Shown here piece by piece: positions 1-6,754 of a stretch of DNA of 27,286 nt. Origin of the DNA: a virus; the IMG/VR virus record IMGVR_UViG_3300037246_002143, positions 1-27,286 of that record. One strand, given 5' to 3'. The position numbers and the translations under genes were made by a program. Numbering within the stretch: position 1 is the stretch's first letter; every line of letters starts with the position of its first letter. The notes under the pieces are model-generated. The model was given only the letters and a program-made list of their open reading frames with translations. It ran no database searches and was not told the origin of the DNA.

Positions 1-120
1 TATTATAATGATAATTCTTTGCCTGAAACAAAATGCGGTTTACATCATAGTGATGATTTAAAGTTTGATTTGATGTGGTTGAGCGTCACTTGTCCCGCTT
101 GCCTCAAGCAGCGAATTTAG
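1..120 (+). CDS. C-terminal end of a small zinc-ribbon-like phage protein (5' truncated)
   Basis: A reading frame is open from the first base of the window to a TAG at 118-120 and gives 39 residues; its start lies outside the window. The visible part has a CG pair (K-C-G, near residue 12), two adjacent histidines and a closing T-C-P-A-C-L-K motif, which resembles the zinc-ribbon ends common in short phage proteins of unknown function. The Cys/His spacing is directly visible; zinc binding is inferred. It precedes the packaging block and is separated from it by a 324 bp non-coding region. Its function is unknown. The fragment is short, so chance openness cannot be excluded, but the CxxC pattern makes a real gene likely. 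Confidence 0.55.
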   Translation, partial: YYNDNSLPETKCGLHHSDDLKFDLMWLSVTCPACLKQRI

Positions 121-128
121 TCAGATCT

Positions 129-156
129 TGACTACCTTGACTACCGTTTGACTACC
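129..156 (+). repeat. Left cluster of GACTACC direct repeats
   Basis: Three copies of TTGACTACC lie in tandem, with GACTACC at 130-136, 139-145 and 150-156, so the steps are 9 and 11 bp. The same element appears in inverted orientation at 377-419. Repeats at about one helical turn are typical of protein-binding iterons or operators; that role is inferred. Confidence 0.7.
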
Positions 157-237
157 GTTTGAATAACTAACTCCTAGCAAGTAAGCATTTGAAATAGCTA
201 CGCAAATTTAAAAAAAATATGCTTCCGGCAGGGGGGG

Positions 238-255
238 TCGCCCCAAAGGGGGCGA
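238..255 (+). terminator. GC-rich hairpin, possible terminator of the upstream gene
   Basis: A perfect 7-bp stem (TCGCCCC at 238-244 with GGGGCGA at 249-255) closes an AAAG tetraloop and is preceded by a run of seven Gs. No T tract follows on the + strand, so it is not a classical intrinsic terminator; it could end or pause transcription from the gene at 1-120 or be another RNA structure. Confidence 0.4.
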
Positions 256-376
256 AAGCGTGAAAATGGCTCTTTCAGAGGGGGAGAAAATGAGAAAAGG
301 GTCCGGGTGTTTACCACAACACATATTTATTCTTGAATATCTCTTTATATATAGTTAGTTAGAAGGTAGTAGTAGA

Positions 377-419
377 GTAGTCAAAGGGTAGTCAGATGGT
401 AGTCAGATGGTAGTCAGAC
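377..419 (+). repeat. Right cluster of GGTAGTCAGA(T/C) repeats, inverted relative to the left cluster
   Basis: Three 11-bp units, GGTAGTCAGAT at 387-397 and 398-408 and GGTAGTCAGAC at 409-419, lie head to tail, preceded by a partial unit (AGTAGTCAAAG, 377-387). The core GGTAGTC is the reverse complement of GACTACC in the left cluster. The exact 11-bp period puts the copies on nearly the same DNA face. The array ends 25 bp before the ATG of the nuclease gene, which fits an operator or activator site for the packaging operon; this is inference. Confidence 0.75.
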
Positions 420-444
420 CTATTAACACCAAAGGATGTTATAA

Positions 445-825
445 ATGGTGAACCCGAAGCAAAAAGGAAAAAGAGGCGAAGACGAAGCATGCGAATGGTT
501 GAGTAAATATATTTATGAAAACAACCGACAACTAGAAAGAAATCAGAATCAAATGTTTATTGGGGCCGATATTGTCAGCAAGCCATTTATCGTTGAGGTT
601 AAACGAAGGGAAACTTTGGCATTAGATGCTTGGTGGATACAGATTAGTAAAGTGGAAAAAAGGCTACGTGAATTTAACAAGTCATATATTCCGATTGTCA
701 TGTTTAGGCAAAACCGTAGACGTTGGGAATTTTTAATCAGTGCTACGTCGATTGGATGTACGAATGGTTATGTTAGGTTAGATGAAAATCGTTTCATGGA
801 ATGGGGAAAAAGGTATAAATTGTAA
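445..825 (+). CDS. PDDEXK-fold nuclease, Holliday-junction-resolvase-like
   Basis: A 126-residue protein with the signature of small phage PDDEXK endonucleases: an N-terminal helix with acidic residues (G-E-D-E, residues 11-14), an Asp in G-A-D-I (residue 42), and the core E-V-K (residues 51-53) followed by R-R-E. These three elements form the metal-binding active site in archaeal Hjc-like resolvases and related phage nucleases. The protein is lysine/arginine rich, as expected for DNA binding. The ATG at 445 follows AAAGGA (431-436) at a good distance. Placed directly before the terminase genes, it probably trims or resolves branched replicated DNA before packaging. The exact substrate cannot be read from the sequence. 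The family call is fairly safe, the cellular role inferred. Confidence 0.75.
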   Translation: MVNPKQKGKRGEDEACEWLSKYIYENNRQLERNQNQMFIGADIVSKPFIVEVKRRETLALDAWWIQISKVEKRLREFNKSYIPIVMFRQNRRRWEFLISATSIGCTNGYVRLDENRFMEWGKRYKL

Positions 826-866
826 ACTCATTTTACAGGATCTATTAGCTAGGCTATAGAGGGGAA

Positions 867-1478
867 ATGGGACACAACACAACGCGCTGCAGAGATTTTG
901 ACAAAGTTGTGGCGGATGAAGTTTTAGATCGAATTAGAAATGGCGAGACAATTCGTGAAATCGTGCAAGATTTGGAAATGCCCGCTAAAAACACCATTTG
1001 GGAGTGGGAAAACGGACATTTGGGCGCGCCGTCTTCATGGCGAAACGATTATGCGCGCGCGAGACAAATTCAAGCCGACTCTTTCGTTTCTGACACAATT
1101 GCGATTGCTGACCTAGTTGACGAAACAGCGCACATAGCAGCGATTGCCGCATTAGACAATTTACCCGAAGACGCGACTAACACCGAAAAAAGACGAGCAT
1201 TCTTTTACGCAAAGAAGCGTTCTTTGGAAGCAGCGAAATTACAGATAGATACTAGACGGTGGGTGGCGTCACGGATAGCCCCGCAACGGTGGGGTGACAA
1301 GGTAACGATTGAGCATGTCGGTGACGAGAATAGACCTATTGCCGTTGACATGTCGAAACTGAGTACAGAGCAATTGGAACAACTAGCAGGAATGCAACAC
1401 GCAATAACTGATGGTGAAACAGTAACGGCAGAAGCAGAAGAAGAAACGAAAGCAGGGATTCGCTTAATAGCGGGTTAA
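867..1478 (+). CDS. terS: Terminase small subunit (Sf6-like TerS)
   Basis: A 203-residue protein matching the Sf6-type small terminase pattern. It has an N-terminal helix-turn-helix region (about residues 14-46, including A-D-E-V-L-D-R-I and a W-E-W-E recognition-like helix), then a Y-A-R-A-R-Q-I-Q-A-D helix, and a later segment L-Q-I-D-T-R-R-W-V-A-S-R near residue 130 followed by P-Q-R-W-G-D-K. These segments are hallmarks of the family. TerS forms a ring that recognises the viral packaging site and regulates TerL. The C-terminal 40 residues are acidic (E-A-E-E-E-T), as usual for the TerL-interacting tail. The start ATG follows GAGGGG. Unusually, TerL does not follow directly: about 675 bp holding a GC-rich island and a small ORF lie in between. 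Confidence 0.88.
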   Translation: MGHNTTRCRDFDKVVADEVLDRIRNGETIREIVQDLEMPAKNTIWEWENGHLGAPSSWRNDYARARQIQADSFVSDTIAIADLVDETAHIAAIAALDNLPEDATNTEKRRAFFYAKKRSLEAAKLQIDTRRWVASRIAPQRWGDKVTIEHVGDENRPIAVDMSKLSTEQLEQLAGMQHAITDGETVTAEAEEETKAGIRLIAG

Positions 1479-1872
1479 CACCGAGTTTAGAAAGCAGGGT
1501 CGGCATTGCTAGCGAATCAAAGCCTAGATCTTAATAGCGCGCGCGCGATACGTGCGGCCCTGTACCGACTGAGCGCCCATCGACGCCTAACAGCTACCGG
1601 CACCGGGATAGACGCGCGCGCGGTCAACAGGGACGATCCTCGACGGTGGGGCGCGGGTGACGCGAAAAAAAACGTGAAACTAACAGAAACGCATTCTCTC
1701 TCTAAGCCACGAAACGTTAGGCGAAAACCGAAGACGGGGGGCCGGTTAGGCAAACCAGCGCCTCTACACCATAATCTAATTTTCCCAAACCTCGTTTTTT
1801 CTCATGTTAAGCCCTTTTCCACTTTCAAATCACTTTTCATCACTAACATTCAAAAACCAAACGAGGTAAAAA
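1479..1872. other. Non-coding GC-rich stretch between terS and a small ORF
   Basis: No convincing gene. From about 1535 to 1680 the base composition is much richer in GC than the neighbours and includes two alternating CG tracts (1537-1547 and 1613-1622) that are self-complementary and could pair with each other. The right part (1770-1860) is pyrimidine-rich. A 124-codon TTG-initiated frame spans 1506-1880 and another lies on the opposite strand, but both give basic, low-complexity products without recognisable motifs. The place beside terS fits a packaging (cos/pac) site or a structured RNA; neither can be shown from sequence alone. Confidence 0.5.
1789..1867 (+). promoter_or_regulatory. Inverted repeat that could mask the ribosome binding site of the 1873 gene
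   Basis: ACCTCGTTT (1789-1797) is the exact reverse complement of AAACGAGGT (1859-1867). The right arm contains the GAGGT Shine-Dalgarno sequence of the gene starting with TTG at 1873. Pairing of the 9-bp arms across a 61-nt loop would hide the ribosome site. A 9-bp match in this distance may be accidental, so control of translation is only a hypothesis. Confidence 0.3.
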
Positions 1873-2151
1873 TTGCGTAAATTTATTATCGTTCTGGCAC
1901 TATTTTCAATTTCTTGCGCTAACGATTCCGGTTCACATTTTGGTGACATTGGGCGTTTTCAAATTTCCGGTTTTGAATGGCAAACGGGTTACGGTCATAG
2001 TTGGAGTGATGGATACAAAAGCAATTTAAATGGTGTGCTTGCTCCCGAACATGGAAATTTTGGGCCTAGCACATTTAACGCTAGCAGAAGTTTTGATATG
2101 GATGAGGATAGAGTTGACACTTCGATTAAATTTATTTGGAGTCTCAAATAA
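1873..2151 (+). CDS. Small putative lipoprotein or secreted protein, unknown function
   Basis: A 92-residue protein starting with TTG at 1873, preceded by GAGGT (1863-1867). The N-terminus is a short signal-peptide-like sequence: M-R-K, a hydrophobic core (F-I-I-V-L-A-L-F), then S-I-S-C with a cysteine at residue 15 that would serve as a lipobox, though the -3 position is Ser rather than Leu. The mature part is polar, rich in Gly, Ser and aromatic residues, ends in a beta-like segment (T-S-I-K-F-I-W-S-L) and has no family I recognise. The stop codon lies 2 bp before the large terminase ATG, so the two are probably translated together. It could be a lysogen surface protein, or a host-derived cargo gene. 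The signal is visible; lipidation is inferred. Confidence 0.6.
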   Translation: MRKFIIVLALFSISCANDSGSHFGDIGRFQISGFEWQTGYGHSWSDGYKSNLNGVLAPEHGNFGPSTFNASRSFDMDEDRVDTSIKFIWSLK

Positions 2152-2153
2152 AA

Positions 2154-3632
2154 ATGAGCGCTGCTGAATTTCAAAACCTGCTTGAGCACCCCGATATGAT
2201 CCAAACGGAATTGGCCACGAGAAAATTGTCACACTTTGTCAAACAAGCGTGGCATGTCGTTGAACCTAACACCGTTTATAAACAGAGTTGGCATATTGAT
2301 GCTATTTGCGATCATTTGCAAGCTGTTTTTGACGGCGATATTCGCAATTTGTTAGTCAATATACCACCGCGTTGCATGAAGTCATTGATCATTTCAGTGT
2401 TTTGGCCTACTTGGTCTTGGATAAACAACCCTTCAACGCGGTGGTTATTTTCTAGTTACGCTCATCCGCTCGCAATTCGTGACGCTGTTAAGTCCAGACG
2501 CATTTTACAGAGCGATTGGTTTCAAGAAAGATGGGGAAAAGGCTTTAAGTTGAGTGGCGATCAAAATGCCAAACAGAGATATGACAATACGGTCGGTGGT
2601 TACAGAATCGCAACTTCCGTCGGTGGTGCTGCGACCGGCGAAGGTGGTGATTTTGTGGTGGTGGATGATCCCCATAACATTTTTGAAATAGAATCCGACA
2701 TTGTTAGAAATGGTGTGATTCTTTGGTGGGATGAAGTTATGTCAACCCGTTTGAATGATCCTGAAACGGGTGGAAAAATTATCATTATGCAAAGAGGTCA
2801 TCAGTACGATTTAGCGGGACACGTTTTAGAAAAAGGCGATTACGAACATTTGTGTTTACCGATGGAATTTGATCAGGCGCGAAAATGCTCAACGTCGATA
2901 GGTTTTACAGACCCGCGAAAACATGATGGTGAATTGCTTTGCCCGAATCGGATTGGGACCGAAGCAAACGAAAGTTTGAAAATTGCTTTGGGCAGTTATG
3001 CGTATGCCGCGCAAATGCAACAGCGTCCCGGCGCTCGTGACGGAAACATGTTTAAGATAGATGAATTGAACGTTGTTGATTCAATCAAAGAATCCAACGT
3101 AAAGAAAAGATGGCGCAGCTGGGATAAAGCGGGAACCGAAGGCGGCGGCGCTTATACAGCTGGCCCGCGAATGGGGAAGTATAAGAAGGCGCGGCCTAAC
3201 GGAACGTTTGACAAATTCGGCGTCGAAAGAACGTCAAAATATTTTATTGATGACATGGTTAGGGGTCAATGGTCTTCCGGCAAGCGCGAAAGAAAAATCC
3301 AAGATGCCGCGAAGAAAGATGGAAAGAAAGTTTTCATCATCGTTGAGCAAGAGCCCGGAAGCGGCGGTTTGGAAAGCGCGCAAGCAACGGCGCGAAATTT
3401 GGTTGGCCGACATGTAGAAATTGTTAGGCCGACTGGCGATAAGGAAGATAGGGCCGATCCGTTTTCCGTCGCGGTTGAGAATGGCCAAGTGGATATTCTG
3501 AATTCACATTGGACGTATGAATACATTGAAGAGTTGAAATATTTCCCGCGAAGTAAATATAAAGACCAAGTTGACGCATCAGCGCAAGGGTTTAATAAAT
3601 TGAGCGGCGCTGGCAAAGTCCATATTGGTTGA
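2154..3632 (+). CDS. terL: Terminase large subunit (packaging ATPase and nuclease)
   Basis: A 492-residue TerL. The N-terminal ATPase domain has a Walker A-like loop I-P-P-R-C-M-K-S (residues 70-77), where Met-Lys-Ser replaces the usual Gly-Lys-Ser, and a Walker B F-V-V-V-D-D-P-H (167-174). The C-terminal RNase-H-like nuclease domain has S-W-D-K-A-G-T (Asp324), V-E-Q-E-P-G-S-G-G (Glu398/Glu400) and a final D-Q-V-D-A (Asp471/Asp474), the expected acidic triad. TerL cuts concatemeric DNA and pumps it through the portal. I chose ATG 2154 over the TTG 18 bp upstream because GGAG at 2138-2141 serves it and it clears the previous stop. The variant P-loop occurs, to my knowledge, in one branch of TerL proteins and need not mean loss of function. 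Confidence 0.95.
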   Translation: MSAAEFQNLLEHPDMIQTELATRKLSHFVKQAWHVVEPNTVYKQSWHIDAICDHLQAVFDGDIRNLLVNIPPRCMKSLIISVFWPTWSWINNPSTRWLFSSYAHPLAIRDAVKSRRILQSDWFQERWGKGFKLSGDQNAKQRYDNTVGGYRIATSVGGAATGEGGDFVVVDDPHNIFEIESDIVRNGVILWWDEVMSTRLNDPETGGKIIIMQRGHQYDLAGHVLEKGDYEHLCLPMEFDQARKCSTSIGFTDPRKHDGELLCPNRIGTEANESLKIALGSYAYAAQMQQRPGARDGNMFKIDELNVVDSIKESNVKKRWRSWDKAGTEGGGAYTAGPRMGKYKKARPNGTFDKFGVERTSKYFIDDMVRGQWSSGKRERKIQDAAKKDGKKVFIIVEQEPGSGGLESAQATARNLVGRHVEIVRPTGDKEDRADPFSVAVENGQVDILNSHWTYEYIEELKYFPRSKYKDQVDASAQGFNKLSGAGKVHIG

Positions 3633-3639
3633 GGGTGGG

Positions 3640-3683
3640 TGCCCCTTTCATTTGAGGAATGGGGGCCAAGAGTGGAAGGGGCA
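3640..3683 (+). terminator. Hairpin after terL, possible terminator or processing site
   Basis: TGCCCCTTTCA (3640-3650) pairs with TGGAAGGGGCA (3673-3683) over 11 bp with one G-U pair, leaving a loop of about 22 nt. It begins 7 bp past the terL stop and precedes the block of signal-peptide genes. No T run follows, so it may slow transcription or shape the mRNA rather than terminate strongly. A similar hairpin with GCCCC/GGGGC arms lies at 13016-13049. Confidence 0.5.
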
Positions 3684-3714
3684 TTCAACGTGAATTCATT
3701 AAAGGAGAACTAAC

Positions 3715-4182
3715 ATGAAACGTTTTCTAACTTTCTTTCTCTCGTGCGCGTGCGCGCTCGCGTGCGCGTGGGCGCTCGCGCCTACGCTCGCGCGCGCGGA
3801 TACTGCGCCGGTAAGGATAGGACAACCAAAAAATACTTGTCAGCAATTTACAATGTGCGACGTACAAACTGCTACCGGCGATTGCGATGTAGATAAAGAT
3901 GGTACTGGCGACGAAATCGTTCTAAATACTTTTGGAATGTTTTCGTCGTTTACATTTTATGGGAACCAAAGCGTCGGAGCATTTAGTTGTGTAGTCCATT
4001 CAAATGCAACGGGGCATGATGCTGAAAGTGGATCGTTTGTTTTGCTGAGTAGTACACCGTTGAGTGATGGCAATCCGGCAATCACAATTAACGGCGGAAA
4101 CTTCGGTCGCATTTGGATGAATTGTACGTCGATTGCAACCAGCGTAATAATTACGGTGAACGCATGTCCGTCAAATCGCTAA
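3715..4182 (+). CDS. Secreted cysteine-containing protein with signal peptide, unknown function
   Basis: A 155-residue protein with a clear Sec signal peptide: M-K-R-F, a hydrophobic core full of Ala, Cys, Leu and Trp, and an A-R-A cleavage site before Asp29. The mature part has six cysteines (42, 48, 57, 92, 137, 151), suggesting disulfides formed outside the cytoplasm, and a D-V-D-K-D-G-T-G-D-E loop (residues 58-67) like the calcium-binding loops of dockerin or thrombospondin type-3 repeats. The rest looks beta-rich (G-G-N-F-G-R-I-W). The DNA for the signal core is an alternating GC tract, unlike its neighbours. AAGGAG precedes the ATG. It is the first of three consecutive signal-peptide genes lying between terL and portal. 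The role is unknown; virion decoration or a lysogen surface factor are options. Confidence 0.75.
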   Translation: MKRFLTFFLSCACALACAWALAPTLARADTAPVRIGQPKNTCQQFTMCDVQTATGDCDVDKDGTGDEIVLNTFGMFSSFTFYGNQSVGAFSCVVHSNATGHDAESGSFVLLSSTPLSDGNPAITINGGNFGRIWMNCTSIATSVIITVNACPSNR

Positions 4183-5834
4183 TCTCTATTCTAACATTTT
4201 TGTTTGTAAGTGTTGGTGTTGCCAATGCACAAGTTAATGAAATAGTTTGGGGCACTTCCAGTTTTGGTGGAACCCATCCTGTTAGCCTTTCATCGGATGT
4301 TACCGGAAACCTAACAAATGTTGGATGGTTTGATTTCAATCTCTCACTTGGGCCAAGTAGTCAGGAAGGCCGCGTATTTTGGGACGCAGAAGATGGAACT
4401 ATCGCGGTAGGAATGCCGGGTGGCAATGTCACAATGCAAGTCGGTCAAGAAATTCTAATTAGGGTTTCTAACAAGTCTGGTGGTGATATTAAGAATGGAG
4501 ATTTGGTTTACGAAACGGGTTCGCAAGGTAATCGCCTCACTATAGAAAAGTGTGATATTACCGACGCTAGTACCGTTCACATGCTTGGTATGGCTACCGA
4601 AGATATCGACGATAACGACACTGGATTTGTCACCATGTTAGGTTTGGTTCGCGGCGATGTAACCGAACCGATTGACACTTCTGGTTTCATCGAAGGCGAT
4701 AAACTCTACATGGATACCGCTGGTGGTTGGACGAAAACGCACCCATCAGATCCGACGGAAGCGGTAGTAATTATCGGACACGTTGTAAAGGTTCACGCAG
4801 AAACAGGTACAATTTATGTTGTAACCCATGAGTCTTTTACGCTTGGCAATAACTTCGATGGTTCTATGCGCCAATCCGTCATTAACCAAAGCACCGGAAC
4901 TAGCGCGGCTGCTGGTTTCACAGCAATTAACGACGGTGGCCATAGAGCAAGTTTCGCTTACAGCGGAACTAACAATTCTTTGGGCGCGGAAATTGCCAGT
5001 TTTTACAACATGGGATATGGCAATACCGTCTTTATCAATGACGGCAATGTAGACTTCGTTTGGTATTCAGATCCAACAGATCAACATGACTTCACAGCTT
5101 TTTCTAATCCAATTATGACATTGGACGCAGCGGGCGACTTGTCTGTATCTGGTGGTGTAGATGTTGGGGGCGAATTAACTTTAGGCGCAGTACAAACATT
5201 TACCCCTGATGATACAACCCCCGACGTTGAGGGGTCTTCATATTGGAAAACTGGGAGCCATATTACCATTACTGATTTTGATGGTGGCAGTTATACCGCT
5301 GGGCAAATTTTCGTTTTGGAAGTCAATCACAATGTTAGAATCGACTGTGCTGCAGGTAGTTTCTGGTGTGGTGAAACCGCTGGCGCTTGGTTTCTGGATT
5401 ACACCAACGGCGACATTCTCACTTGGATTTACAGATCCGATGGTTTTTGGTCCATTCTATCCGAAGCTTTGAGATCGGAAGAACGCACCGAAACATTTTT
5501 CTTTATCGGTGCAGAAATCGCCGAAGCCAATGACGTTGGTGTTGTTAGGTTGGCTTTTACGGCGCGCTTCCCAACCATGACCCGATTTAGTTGTGTTGCT
5601 ACAGGTGGAACAACCGCCGATCTTGATGTGTTTATCGAAAATTGTTCTGAAACCTTGTCAACCTGCGGTGCGACTGGTGCGACACTTGCAATGTCATCAA
5701 ACAACGCTCTCTATTTGGACACCGAATTCAGCGACCCCATTGCTGTTGGGGGAGAATGGTGGACGTTCAATTTCGGAACCATAACTGTTGCCCCAGAAAT
5801 CCTTCAGTGTGAAATTTCTTATGTCACTGGTTAA
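4164..5834 (+). CDS. Fibre- or decoration-like structural protein with N-terminal signal peptide
   Basis: A 556-residue protein. ATG 4164 is chosen because it gives a clean signal peptide (hydrophobic residues 6-19, V-A-N-A cleavage before Gln23); it overlaps the previous gene by 19 nt. The mature protein starts V-N-E-I-V-W-G. Residues about 90-220 resemble a beta-barrel module known from phage virion proteins: N-G-D-L-V-Y, then V-L/M-G-M-A-T-E-D-I, V-R-G-D-V and Y-M-D-T-A-G-G. A later stretch (around residues 310-335) has the M-T-L-D-A-A-G-D-L-S-V-S-G-G pattern typical of tail-fibre and spike stems. The C-terminal 150 residues are beta-like with scattered cysteines. These features point to a receptor-binding or capsid-surface protein. 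A Sec signal on such a protein is unusual. The specific role is inferred. Confidence 0.65.
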   Translation: MSVKSLISILTFLFVSVGVANAQVNEIVWGTSSFGGTHPVSLSSDVTGNLTNVGWFDFNLSLGPSSQEGRVFWDAEDGTIAVGMPGGNVTMQVGQEILIRVSNKSGGDIKNGDLVYETGSQGNRLTIEKCDITDASTVHMLGMATEDIDDNDTGFVTMLGLVRGDVTEPIDTSGFIEGDKLYMDTAGGWTKTHPSDPTEAVVIIGHVVKVHAETGTIYVVTHESFTLGNNFDGSMRQSVINQSTGTSAAAGFTAINDGGHRASFAYSGTNNSLGAEIASFYNMGYGNTVFINDGNVDFVWYSDPTDQHDFTAFSNPIMTLDAAGDLSVSGGVDVGGELTLGAVQTFTPDDTTPDVEGSSYWKTGSHITITDFDGGSYTAGQIFVLEVNHNVRIDCAAGSFWCGETAGAWFLDYTNGDILTWIYRSDGFWSILSEALRSEERTETFFFIGAEIAEANDVGVVRLAFTARFPTMTRFSCVATGGTTADLDVFIENCSETLSTCGATGATLAMSSNNALYLDTEFSDPIAVGGEWWTFNFGTITVAPEILQCEISYVTG

Positions 5835-5848
5835 ATAGGAACTATAAA

Positions 5849-6706
5849 ATGTGGAAATTGATTTTAGTTATAGCAGCAACATTGGTTTGGCCTATTGTTA
5901 GTCATTCGGATGATTCCGAAATACCTTGGGGCGCTGATAGCCTTATTCAAAATTGGTCAAATCTGACCGTCAGTAAATTCGGCGCGAATCTAGACGTTGA
6001 CGCTGCCGAAGAATCCATTTGGGATATGAACGATTTGCCGACGAGCGGCGCTGGCCCTGCTAGATGCTTTGCAAACATGGCGGCTGCTGCTGATCTTTAT
6101 GTTTCGAGTGATGACACCGCCGACGCTACCGATGAAATTACGATTGAAGTTCTTGACGCTAATTATGTTTCGTCAACAATCGTTATGGATTTGGGCGCGA
6201 TTAGTGGAACCGGAACTGCGTTTACACAAATCGGCGCTACGACTTTGCTTAGAGTCAATCGCGCTTACGCTTCTGATGTTGATTTCACCGGAAACATTTA
6301 CATTCATAAAGATAGTGATGCGGATGGTGGCACGGACGGAATACCCGATACCCCTGCAACAGATATTGTTGCTGGAATTACAGCGGGCGAAAATCAAACT
6401 TTGCAATCATGTTATACGGTTCCGGCTGGATATCATGCTTTCATTACAACATCTTGCGTCGTTAATACTAGCGAAGCTGCAGCGGGAACAGCGGTAACTT
6501 TCCGTCAACGCAAAACTGATTTTGGTTCAACTAGTTCACGTACACAATTGCTGTTGACGCTTGGTGATGAAACTTCAGAATGCGTAAGTGTTAATCCGCC
6601 TGTTAGGTTGGAAGCAAAAACAGATTTTGAATATACGGGTGGCGGTGTTGGTGTTCTTAATCAGGGAACAGCCACAACATTTGGCATGTATCTGTATCGA
6701 GACTAA
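5849..6706 (+). CDS. Putative virion surface protein with signal peptide, beta-rich
   Basis: A 285-residue protein starting M-W-K-L-I-L-V-I with a hydrophobic core to about residue 17 and a possible cleavage site S-H-S before Asp21. The mature start, D-S-E-I-P-W-G, resembles that of the preceding gene (N-E-I-V-W-G). The body is Gly, Ala, Thr and Asp rich and shows features I associate with phage capsid-decoration or fibre proteins: K-F-G-A-N-L-D-V-D near residue 44, a repeated beta pattern, and Y-T-V-P-A-G-Y-H-A-F-I near residue 190. Only a few cysteines are present. It is the last gene before the portal; AGGA precedes the ATG. A structural role is likely from context, but I cannot name a family with certainty. 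Confidence 0.6.
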   Translation: MWKLILVIAATLVWPIVSHSDDSEIPWGADSLIQNWSNLTVSKFGANLDVDAAEESIWDMNDLPTSGAGPARCFANMAAAADLYVSSDDTADATDEITIEVLDANYVSSTIVMDLGAISGTGTAFTQIGATTLLRVNRAYASDVDFTGNIYIHKDSDADGGTDGIPDTPATDIVAGITAGENQTLQSCYTVPAGYHAFITTSCVVNTSEAAAGTAVTFRQRKTDFGSTSSRTQLLLTLGDETSECVSVNPPVRLEAKTDFEYTGGGVGVLNQGTATTFGMYLYRD

Positions 6707-6754
6707 AGATGAAATTGCTAACTAACAATATTGCGTTTAAGGAAAGGAACACTA

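Larger units (their letters stand above)
121..444. other. Non-coding region with inverted GACTACC clusters
   Basis: No plausible gene is seen in these 324 bases. The region holds a left cluster of GACTACC elements (129-156), an A/T-rich stretch (about 205-220), a G-rich hairpin (238-255) and a right cluster of the same element in inverted orientation (377-419), ending just before the nuclease gene at 445. The structure suggests a control region (operator, promoter region or replication site), but I cannot assign clear -35/-10 boxes. Confidence 0.6.

Noticed and set aside
129-419. GACTACC arrays considered as a CRISPR array
   Set aside because: Units are only 7-11 bp and nearly contiguous, with no unique spacers of CRISPR length.
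1506-1880. A 124-codon TTG-initiated ORF on the + strand (and a 78-codon ORF opposite it, 1517-1753)
   Set aside because: Both fall in the GC-rich island, where stop codons are rare by composition; products are low-complexity and basic, with no motif or ribosome site.
2376-2382. Met in place of Gly in the TerL P-loop as a sign of an inactive terminase
   Set aside because: A P-P-R-x-M-K-S loop is, as far as I know, normal for this TerL branch, and Walker B and the nuclease acidic residues are intact.
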